Positions 1-5,339 of a stretch of DNA of 14,897 nt are shown piece after piece; position 1 is the stretch's first letter, and each line of letters starts with the position of its first letter. Below the pieces are notes generated by a model. That model had not been told where the DNA came from and did no database searches. It saw only the letters and a program-made list of their open reading frames with translations. This DNA is from Phocaeicola_A sp964580305. Its GTDB lineage: Bacteria > Bacteroidota > Bacteroidia > Bacteroidales > Bacteroidaceae. The translations under genes were made by a program, and so were the position numbers. The DNA lies in contig CAZOKL010000054.1 in the NCBI GenBank assembly GCA_964580305.1, positions 1 through 14,897 of the forward strand. Reading direction: 5' to 3'.

Positions 1-600
1 TGGTTTGAAGGGATAATATTGGTATTCGAGGCTGCGGCAATCCAAACGCATCAGATGATCTTTCTTTCCGAAGATGGAGGCGAATTGATCCATGATGCCG
101 CAATTTACTCCGCAATAGTTGTGCTCGGTGGCTTGACCGACTTGGGCCAGGGTAAACTTGTCCAGACGGTTGTCGCCAAAGAGGTCGTTGAGGCCAAATG
201 CGTAGGTGCTTTCCAGAGCGGCGGAAGATGACATGCCTGCACCTAAGGGAACGTCGCCTGAGAATGCCGTATTGAAGCCCTTTACTTCTACGCCTCTCTT
301 AATCAGCTCGCGGCATACACCGAAAATGTAACGTGCCCAGCTTGTGCGGGGAGCGTCCTCTTCGTTCAGGCCGAACTCCACGTAATCCTTCAGGTCGATG
401 GAGTAGGCACGGACTTTGTTTGTCCCATTTGGACGGATTTCCGCCATTATGCCTTTGTCGATGGCTCCGGGGAAGACGAAACCTCCGTTATAGTCTGTGT
501 GTTCGCCGATAAGGTTGATACGTCCGGGTGATGTGTATATGTATCCGGTGTTTCCGTCGAAGTGTTTGATAAAACGACTTCTTACATGTTCTGTTTCCAT
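1..600 (-). CDS. galK: Galactokinase, N-terminal 200 residues (gene continues beyond left edge)
   Basis: Cytoplasmic galactokinase, which phosphorylates alpha-D-galactose with ATP to galactose-1-phosphate, the first committed Leloir step. The frame opens with ATG at 600-598 (METEHVRSRF) and stays open to base 1, giving exactly 200 codons. Two GHMP-kinase signatures are visible: the galactokinase motif GRINLIGEHTDYNGG at residues 26-40 and the glycine/serine-rich ATP loop PLGAGMSSSAAL at 118-129. The usual length is about 385 residues, so roughly half the protein lies outside. It follows galM on the same strand after 95 bp. I see no convincing promoter in that gap, so co-transcription with galM is inferred. 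No transporter gene lies between the two. No frameshift is visible. Confidence 0.96.
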   Translation of the reverse strand, partial: METEHVRSRFIKHFDGNTGYIYTSPGRINLIGEHTDYNGGFVFPGAIDKGIMAEIRPNGTNKVRAYSIDLKDYVEFGLNEEDAPRTSWARYIFGVCRELIKRGVEVKGFNTAFSGDVPLGAGMSSSAALESTYAFGLNDLFGDNRLDKFTLAQVGQATEHNYCGVNCGIMDQFASIFGKKDHLMRLDCRSLEYQYYPFKP

Positions 601-655
601 AGTGTATGATCTAAATAAATGTTAGCAAACAAAGGTGAATATCTTCCTGCTCACG

Positions 656-670
656 CTTCCGCATCGGAAG
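656..670. other. Small hairpin in the galM-galK gap
   Basis: CTTCCG (656-661) pairs perfectly with CGGAAG (665-670) around a 3-nt loop. There is no U-tract on either strand, so it is not a standard terminator. It may be an mRNA processing or stability element between two co-transcribed genes, or chance. The rest of 601-695 shows nothing I can name. CACCTTTG, read on the minus strand near 628-635, is only a one-mismatch resemblance to a -7 box. Confidence 0.35.
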
Positions 671-695
671 AGGCATGACCAAGGACAGACTCTGG

Positions 696-1772
696 TCAAT
701 CTTGGCAGATGCCAAACTTGTAGATGGTCGTCTGGCGGTAGGTTTCGCCGGGACGCAACACTGCCGACGGAAAGTGAGGCTTGTTCGGCGTGTCAGGAAA
801 GTGCTGTGCCTCGAAGCACACGGCACTTCGGTCGGGGAAGGTGGCGCCGTGAGCGCCGGTCATTCCTGCGTTCCAGTTGGCCGTATAGAATTGTAGGCCA
901 GGCTCTGTCGTGTAGACTTCGAGCATACGTCCGCTCCGGGGCTCGACACACCGCGCAGCAAAGCTCAACTCGCCGCACTCTTTCTTTCGGAGCACATAGC
1001 AATGGTCATAGCCGCGTGCTTGCACCAGTTGGATGAAACCGCAGTCGATGCGTTCGCCCACCGTGTGAGGTGTACGGAAGTCCATTGGGGTGCCTTCCAC
1101 CGGAGCAACTTCGCCTGTCGGTATGGAGCCGGCGTCGGTTGGCAGATAGAAATCGGCATTGAGCGTGACGATGTTATTATGTACGTCGGGAGTCGGTGAG
1201 GAGATGCCCGAGAGGCTGAAGAATGCGTGGTTTGTGAGGTTGATGAGGGTTGTGCGGTCAGTCGTGGCATGATAGTCAATGCGGAGCGCATTGTCGTCGG
1301 TGAGGGTATAGGTCATCCGCACGTCAACATTGCCGGGAAAACCTTCTTCGCCGTCGCGTGACAGATAGTGCAACGTCAGGTGCGTGCTGTCGGCTTCAAG
1401 CACGTCCCACACACGGCGGTGAAATCCCGTCGGGCCCCCGTGCAGCGAATTGGGGCCATTATTGATGGCAAGCTGGTAAGTCTGCCCTTCGAGGCAGAAA
1501 CGCCCGCCCGCGATGCGGTTGCCATAACGGCCGATGGTTGTGCTCAGCACTTCAACCGGACTGTTCATCAAATGCTCCAGTGAGTCGTGACCTTGGATGA
1601 TGTTGGCATATTGGCCATCTTTGTCGGGAGTGAAGAGCGAGAGAATCGCGGCACCATAATTGCAGACTCCCATTTCCAGTCCTTCATGGTTGGTCAGAAT
1701 ATAAAGGTCTGTGTTTTTCCCGTCTAATGTCGTTTGGAAATCTTTTCGGGATAATTCCGAACGGTTTGTCAT
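696..1772 (-). CDS. galM: Aldose 1-epimerase (galactose mutarotase)
   Basis: Interconverts beta- and alpha-D-galactose to supply galactokinase. From the ATG at 1772 the product is 358 residues, normal for the family (about 340-380). Recognisable motifs are GRYGNRIAGGRF near 81-92, NNGPNSLHGG with His111, LTNHAFFSL with His182, GYDHCYVL with Asp256, and VCFEAQHFPDTPN with Glu321. These correspond to the two histidines, the aspartate and the catalytic glutamate of characterised GalM enzymes. The frame stays open to an ATG at 1865, but that would overlap the folC stop and translate through a promoter-like sequence at 1811-1842, with a non-homologous N-terminus (MKEFTLRYLFEIKKFYTF). I therefore place the start at 1772; ATG at 1781 is an alternative. 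No signal peptide is visible on the short form. Confidence 0.93.
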   Translation of the reverse strand: MTNRSELSRKDFQTTLDGKNTDLYILTNHEGLEMGVCNYGAAILSLFTPDKDGQYANIIQGHDSLEHLMNSPVEVLSTTIGRYGNRIAGGRFCLEGQTYQLAINNGPNSLHGGPTGFHRRVWDVLEADSTHLTLHYLSRDGEEGFPGNVDVRMTYTLTDDNALRIDYHATTDRTTLINLTNHAFFSLSGISSPTPDVHNNIVTLNADFYLPTDAGSIPTGEVAPVEGTPMDFRTPHTVGERIDCGFIQLVQARGYDHCYVLRKKECGELSFAARCVEPRSGRMLEVYTTEPGLQFYTANWNAGMTGAHGATFPDRSAVCFEAQHFPDTPNKPHFPSAVLRPGETYRQTTIYKFGICQD

Positions 1773-1810
1773 ATTATGCATACGATAAATAATCAGATGT
1801 GTTAGATTTG

Positions 1811-1842
1811 CAAATGTATAGAACTTCTTTATTTCAAACAAA
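1811..1842 (-). promoter_or_regulatory. Predicted Bacteroidales-type promoter for galM-galK
   Basis: Read on the minus strand, TTTG (1842-1839) is followed after 20 nt by TACATTTG (1818-1811), an exact match to TAnnTTTG. Transcription would start near 1804, leaving a leader of about 30 nt before the galM ATG at 1772. A second TTTG directly follows the first (1838-1835). The promoter lies just past the folC stop, so the gal genes can be controlled separately from folC. No operator is recognisable. Confidence 0.65.
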
Positions 1843-1861
1843 TATCGCAGTGTGAATTCTT

Positions 1862-3151
1862 TCAAATTCCTGCGGCGAGAAGGTCGGCCACGACGAAGCT
1901 GCTCCCGCCCACAAAAATGAAATCTTCAGGACTTGCATCGTGCATTGCAGCATGGACGGCCGCCGGCACGTCGGGGAAACAATCACCCGTCAGACCATGT
2001 CGCAGGGCGAGGTCGCGGAGCTCGTTGGCAGGCCTTGCACGGCGTACACTCGCTCGGGTGAAGTAATACGTGGCGTCAGTCGGCAGGAGGGAGAGCACCC
2101 CGTCGGCATCTTTGTCACTGACCATGCCGAAGACGATGCGCAGCCTGCGGCAGGGCTGGCGGCGCAGTTGCTCGGCGATGTAGCGGATGCCGCCCACGTT
2201 GTGCCCCGTGTCGCACACCACTGTGGGACGGGAGCCGAGCCGCTGCCAGCGTCCTTGAAGGCCGGTGAGCTCGCACACCCGGGCAAATCCGTCGCGCACG
2301 GCCCTCTCGTCCACCTCGGGCATCAGGCTGCGGAGCACGCGCAGGGCCGTGAGCAGTGTGCGGGTGTTCTTTTCCTGACAATAGCCACCAAGCTCGCCGT
2401 GCAGCTCGCCATAGTCGGCTGTCGCATAGCAGAAACCGCCCTCCGCGAGGGGAGTTGCCGAGAGGAGCACATCCTCGTCTTCGGCAAAGCGGACGGGCGA
2501 CCCTTCTGCACGTGCCTTCCGCAGGAAGACGGGGCGCGTTTCCGGCGTGGTTTCACCAATGATGACGGGAACTCCGGGCTTGATGATGCCTGCCTTCTCG
2601 GAGGCTATCTGCGCAAGTGTGTTGCCGAGATACTGCACATGGTCGAAGCTGATATTGGTGATGACGCTGAGCACCGGCGTGATGATGTTCGTGCAGTCAA
2701 GACGTCCGCCCAGACCCACTTCGACGACGGCAACGTCGACTGCCTGCCCGGCGAAGTGCTTGAAGGCAAGTGCCGTGGTCAGTTCGAAGAACGACGGACG
2801 GAGCGGCTCAAAGAAGGGGCGTTCGCGCTCGACGAACTCCACGACGGCATCTTTCGCGATGGGGACACCGTTGACACGGATTCGCTCGCGGAAGTCCACC
2901 AGATGGGGCGAGGTGTAAAGCCCTACCCGCAGTCCGGCCGACTGCAACATGGCGGCCAGCGTGTGTGAGCACGAACCTTTCCCGTTCGTGCCTGCCACAT
3001 GGATGGTGCGGAAGTGCCGGTGCGGATGCCCGAAATGCTCGTCGAGCAGGAGCGTGTTTTCCAGCCCCTCCTTGTAGCCCGCGCTGCCCACTTGCTGGAA
3101 CATGGGCACGCACTCATACAGATATTGCAATGTCTCTTCGTAAGTTTTCAT
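1862..3151 (-). CDS. folC: Bifunctional folylpolyglutamate synthase / dihydrofolate synthase
   Basis: Cytoplasmic Mur-ligase-fold enzyme that adds L-glutamate to dihydropteroate and/or to reduced folates, using ATP. The 429 residues match family length. The ATP P-loop is HVAGTNGKGS at 51-60 (GTNGKGS 54-60). DFRERIRVNG follows at about 86-95, VEVGLGGRLDCTNII at 143-157, ISFDHVQYLGN at 167-177, and SEKAGIIKPG at 184-193, whose Lys186 sits where the carbamylated lysine occurs in FolC/Mur enzymes. The C-terminal glutamate-ligase domain carries GRWQR, VCDTGHNVGG and FVGGSSFVVADLL. Only one copy is in view and bifunctionality is assumed from the family. The gene is very GC-rich (68% at 2161-2220), which explains the long meaningless antisense frames over it. 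Confidence 0.95.
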   Translation of the reverse strand: MKTYEETLQYLYECVPMFQQVGSAGYKEGLENTLLLDEHFGHPHRHFRTIHVAGTNGKGSCSHTLAAMLQSAGLRVGLYTSPHLVDFRERIRVNGVPIAKDAVVEFVERERPFFEPLRPSFFELTTALAFKHFAGQAVDVAVVEVGLGGRLDCTNIITPVLSVITNISFDHVQYLGNTLAQIASEKAGIIKPGVPVIIGETTPETRPVFLRKARAEGSPVRFAEDEDVLLSATPLAEGGFCYATADYGELHGELGGYCQEKNTRTLLTALRVLRSLMPEVDERAVRDGFARVCELTGLQGRWQRLGSRPTVVCDTGHNVGGIRYIAEQLRRQPCRRLRIVFGMVSDKDADGVLSLLPTDATYYFTRASVRRARPANELRDLALRHGLTGDCFPDVPAAVHAAMHDASPEDFIFVGGSSFVVADLLAAGI

Positions 3152-3170
3152 GAATGCAGCTATGAAATGT

Positions 3171-3202
3171 TTTTTCCGGACAAAAGTACAGACTTTTTCC
3201 GG
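3171..3202 (-). promoter_or_regulatory. Predicted folC promoter element flanked by a 9-bp direct repeat
   Basis: On the minus strand TACTTTTG (3188-3181) matches TAnnTTTG exactly, about 30 nt before the folC ATG at 3151. No TTTG lies at the expected 19-21 nt spacing; only GTTTA occurs, at about 15 nt, so the upstream element is weak. The -7 box is bracketed by two copies of CCGGAAAAA (minus strand; plus-strand 3171-3179 and 3194-3202), 23 bp apart, one possible reason being regulator binding. Confidence 0.45.
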
Positions 3203-3269
3203 GTAAACCGCTTCCCGGTGACGATTTGCCGCGCCTTTAAACAGTATTTGATGATTTTTTCACTTCCCT

Positions 3270-3300
3270 ATTGTCTTTCTGAAAATAATTATTACCTTTG
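3270..3300 (+). promoter_or_regulatory. Predicted promoter for the HU-like gene
   Basis: TACCTTTG (3293-3300) is an exact TAnnTTTG element, with ATTG (3270-3273) 19 nt upstream as a near-consensus -33 element. Transcription would begin near 3306, giving a leader of about 60 nt that starts almost at the hairpin at 3310-3333. Confidence 0.6.
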
Positions 3301-3309
3301 TTGCGACAC

Positions 3310-3333
3310 GCCGGACAGTAGAGAGAGTCTGGC
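3310..3333 (+). promoter_or_regulatory. 5'-leader hairpin followed by a U-rich stretch
   Basis: GCCGGAC (3310-3316) pairs with GTCTGGC (3327-3333) over 7 bp including one G-U pair, with the 10-nt loop AGTAGAGAGA, and is followed by ATTTTTATTATT. It lies within a few bases of the predicted transcript start. It could be a weak attenuator-like stem or a 5' stabilising hairpin; the stem is short for an efficient terminator. Confidence 0.4.
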
Positions 3334-3368
3334 ATTTTTATTATTAACCTTTTAAATATAGAAAGAAT

Positions 3369-3827
3369 ATGGCTATTCTAGTGAAACCTGTACAGAAAGT
3401 CAATCCGAAAGAGCCGGATGAACCCAAGAAATGGTATGTCACTCAAGTGACGACCACGCAAGTGGATGAAACACAAGTCGCAATGGAAATCGCCGAAGAA
3501 ACAACGCTAAACCCCTCGGAAGCCATGATGGTGCTCCGGCAGCTGCGCAAGATTTTCTTGCGCCACTTCCTGTCGAGCGAAAGTGTGAAAGTGGGAAACT
3601 GGGCCAGTTTCAGCGTTTCCGTTTCCAGCACACCCTCAGACACAAGAGATGAGCTATCGGCACGCAACATCAAGAATGTGAACATCAACGTTTTGTTTGA
3701 TGAGTCGTTCAAGGCCGAACTGCAAAAGGCAACTTTTGTGTGGGTCGACAAACTTGCTGCGGGACGTTCGACGACAGACTCTGAGGAAACCCCCGACACC
3801 GACGACGATGAAGGTGATTTGCTTTAA
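3369..3827 (+). CDS. HU/IHF-like DNA-binding protein, Bacteroidetes HU-HIG type
   Basis: A 152-residue predicted nucleoid-type protein. The N-terminus (KPNP-like VKPVQKVNPKEPDEPKKWYV, residues 5-24) and the segment AEETTLNPSEAMMVLRQL followed by LSSESVKVGNWASFSVSVSS are typical of the HU-related family often called HU-HIG in Bacteroidetes. These proteins carry an HU-like helical half and beta-strand arms. The tail after about residue 130 is acidic and low-complexity (TTDSEETPDTDDDEGDLL), also common in the family. No signal peptide or membrane segment is present. The gene is monocistronic: it has its own promoter, is divergent from folC, and is followed four bases after its stop by tandem terminators. 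The DNA target is unknown. A dimer-binding role at the palindrome array immediately downstream is only a positional suggestion. Confidence 0.88.
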   Translation: MAILVKPVQKVNPKEPDEPKKWYVTQVTTTQVDETQVAMEIAEETTLNPSEAMMVLRQLRKIFLRHFLSSESVKVGNWASFSVSVSSTPSDTRDELSARNIKNVNINVLFDESFKAELQKATFVWVDKLAAGRSTTDSEETPDTDDDEGDLL

Positions 3828-3830
3828 TTG

Positions 3831-3850
3831 ACTGCTGTTGCAGTTTTTTT
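3831..3850 (+). terminator. Rho-independent terminator 1 of the HU-like gene
   Basis: ACTGC (3831-3835) pairs with GCAGT (3840-3844) around the loop TGTT and runs directly into seven T residues (3844-3850). The stem is short but the U-tract is good. It starts four bases after the TAA stop. Confidence 0.65.
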
Positions 3851-3854
3851 ATGT

Positions 3855-3895
3855 GATGCTCTCATATCCTCATGGATGTGGGAGCATCTTTTTTT
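3855..3895 (+). terminator. Rho-independent terminator 2, long stem
   Basis: A 15-bp stem (3855-3869 with 3874-3888) has two G-U wobbles and the loop TCAT, followed by seven T residues (3889-3895). This is the stronger of the two tandem terminators and is oriented only for the plus strand. Its arms begin and end with GATGC/GCATC, the inverse of the motif in the adjacent palindrome array. Confidence 0.88.
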
Positions 3896-3905
3896 ATCGG
3901 CTTCC

Positions 3906-4140
3906 GCATCACGGCAGATGCACGCAGACAGGTGCCCGCATGCAGGCAGGCATCTCCCAAGATGCGTCTCTGCATCCCTTTGATGCAGACGGGCATCTTT
4001 AGGGGTGCGAACCGACATCTCATGAGGTGGTTTTCCGTATCTCAAGAGATACAGATTTGCATCTCAAGAGATACGGAAATGTATTTCAGGAGATACGGAA
4101 AACGACTTCACGTGATGCCAAAGACGGGCATCCGTGATGC
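3906..4140. repeat. Array of about 11 imperfect palindromes with ~22-bp period
   Basis: Degenerate 16-bp dyads with ideal form near GYATCTCAAGAGATRC are separated by about 6 bp. Dyad centres are at 3913.5, 3935.5, 3957.5, 3979, 4000.5, 4022.5, 4044.5, 4066.5, 4088.5, 4111.5 and 4134, so steps are 21.5-23 bp. The best unit, GTATCTCAAGAGATAC (4037-4052), is a perfect palindrome. Others include GCATCTCCCAAGATGC (3950-3965), TCTGCATC/GATGCAGA (3969-3989), GCATCTTTAGGGGTGC (3993-4008), GTATTTCAGGAGATAC (4081-4096) and GCATCCGTGATGC (4128-4140). The 3928 and 4104 units are weak. Arms change together (GCATC/GATGC against GTATC/GATAC). The array fills the convergent gap between the HU-like gene's terminators and the stop codon of the threonine aldolase gene. 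Spacers are too short for CRISPR. Confidence 0.85.
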
Positions 4141-4150
4141 GCGCACGCAC

Positions 4151-5176
4151 TCAGAGCAGGGCAAGCAGGGAGTCGACGTCGGCCTCGCGCGTGGCCCAGC
4201 TGGTGGCAAAGCGCACGACGGTGTGCGACGGGTCGACCTCGCCCCACGTCTCGAACGTAGCTGCCCGGCTCAGCCGCTCGCTGTCGGCATGGGAGAGGAT
4301 GACGAACTGCTGGTTGGTGGGCGAGTCGATGTAGAAGCGGTAGCCCCGCTCGGCAAATCCGCGGCGGAGCTTCATGGCCATGCTGACGGCATGGCGGGCA
4401 ATGCGCAGGTAGAGCCCGTCGGTGAAGAGCGTGTCGAATTGCAGGCCCAGCAGGCGGCCTTTTGCAAGCAGGGCGCCGTGCTGCTTGATGAGGGGGAAGA
4501 AGTTGGTGAGCAGCTGCGGGTTGGTAACGACGACGGCCTCGCCGAAAAGCGCACCCACTTTTGTGCCGCCGATGTAGAACACGTCGCTCAGACGGGCAAT
4601 GTCGCCAAGCGTGACGTCGGATGCTTCCGCCGCGAGGCCGTAGCCCAGGCGCGCACCATCAATGAAGAGCGGGATGCCGTGCCGATGGCACACGCTGCTC
4701 AGGCTTTCAAGCTCGCTGAGGCTGTAGAGCGTGCCGTACTCAGTCGGGAAGGAAACGTAGAGCATCCCGGGAGCCACCATGTGGGGGTAGGTGGCATCGG
4801 CATAGAAACTTGTGATGTAGTGGTCGACGTCGTCGGCGCAGACCTTTCCGTCGGTCTGCGGGAGGGCGATGACCTTGTGCCCTCCTGCCTCAATGGCACC
4901 GGACTCGTGCACGTTGATGTGTCCCGTCTCGGCGGCGAGCACTCCCTCCCAAGGCCGGAGGATGCCGTCAATGACGGTGGCGTTGGTCTGTGTGCCGCCC
5001 ACGAGAAAGTGCACGGCTGCGTCTGGGCAGCCGCACGCCTGCCGGATGCGTTCGCGCGCACTTGCGGAGTAGGAGTCGAGGCCGTAGCCGGGTGTTTGTT
5101 CCATGTTGGTTTGAAGCAGGCGCTCAAGGATTTGCGGGTGCGCGCCTTCCATATAGTCGCAGTCAAAGTGTAGCAT
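4151..5176 (-). CDS. ltaE: PLP-dependent low-specificity L-threonine aldolase family protein
   Basis: Likely cleaves L-threonine or L-allo-threonine to glycine and acetaldehyde, using pyridoxal phosphate in the cytoplasm. The 341 residues match the family (about 340). Visible features are the N-terminal MLHFDCDYMEGAHP, GYGLDSYS near 30-37, a GGTQTN phosphate-site motif at 60-65, HINVHESGA at 86-94, FIDGARLGYG at 171-180 with the PLP aspartate Asp173, and FYIGGTKVGALFGEA at 200-214 with the presumed Schiff-base Lys206. Many relatives have GGTKNG there. The frame is open to 5419, but the extra 81 residues would overlap serS and resemble no family N-terminus, so I use the ATG at 5176. No own promoter was found in 5177-5339, so transcription with serS is plausible. 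GC is high (67% at 4621-4680). Related beta-eliminating lyases cannot be excluded. Confidence 0.9.
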   Translation of the reverse strand: MLHFDCDYMEGAHPQILERLLQTNMEQTPGYGLDSYSASARERIRQACGCPDAAVHFLVGGTQTNATVIDGILRPWEGVLAAETGHINVHESGAIEAGGHKVIALPQTDGKVCADDVDHYITSFYADATYPHMVAPGMLYVSFPTEYGTLYSLSELESLSSVCHRHGIPLFIDGARLGYGLAAEASDVTLGDIARLSDVFYIGGTKVGALFGEAVVVTNPQLLTNFFPLIKQHGALLAKGRLLGLQFDTLFTDGLYLRIARHAVSMAMKLRRGFAERGYRFYIDSPTNQQFVILSHADSERLSRAATFETWGEVDPSHTVVRFATSWATREADVDSLLALL

Positions 5177-5227
5177 AGTGTGAAGATGATGTGATGGGGA
5201 GGGGAGATGCGTTTGTGAGATGCGAAT

Positions 5228-5275
5228 AACGCGAAAGGTGCAGATTGTTGGTTGGTTGTCTGCACCCTTCGCGTT
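5228..5275 (-). promoter_or_regulatory. Long hairpin between serS and the threonine aldolase gene
   Basis: Read on the minus strand, AACGCGAAGGGTGCAGA pairs with TCTGCACCTTTCGCGTT over 17 bp with one G-U pair, closing a 14-nt loop made of CAAC-type repeats (CAACCAACCAACAA). The G-U pair becomes an A-C mismatch on the plus strand, so the structure favours minus-strand RNA. No U-tract follows. It ends about 50 nt before the ATG at 5176. It could be a serS terminator lacking a U-tract, an RNA-stability or processing element, or a leader element of the downstream gene. Confidence 0.6.
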
Positions 5276-5306
5276 GCCGGCATCCGGAATGTTCATTTGG
5301 CACGCT

Positions 5307-5322
5307 CTCCTCCGCAGAGGAG
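5307..5322 (-). other. Small GC-rich hairpin just after serS
   Basis: On the minus strand CTCCTC pairs with GAGGAG around the loop TGCG, beginning 17 nt after the serS stop. The 6-bp perfect stem has no following U-tract. It may protect the serS 3' end or contribute to termination together with the longer hairpin at 5228-5275. The remainder of 5177-5339 shows nothing recognisable. Confidence 0.4.
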
Positions 5323-5339
5323 TTAGTGTGAGTTTTGAT

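Noticed and set aside
635..1036. 133-codon plus-strand open frame
   Set aside because: It is antisense to galM, with an arginine/serine-rich composition typical of shadow frames.
1940..2968. 342-codon plus-strand open frame
   Set aside because: It is antisense to folC in 68% GC DNA, where stop codons are rare. It has no recognisable motif.
3906..4140. CRISPR array
   Set aside because: Spacing is about 6 bp between dyads, units are degenerate and palindromic, there is no unique spacer of 25-40 bp and no cas gene in the window.
3872..5173. 433-codon plus-strand open frame
   Set aside because: It is antisense to the threonine aldolase gene and begins inside a terminator and the palindrome array. 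Its translation shows no domain, and the opposite strand carries a complete, motif-rich enzyme.
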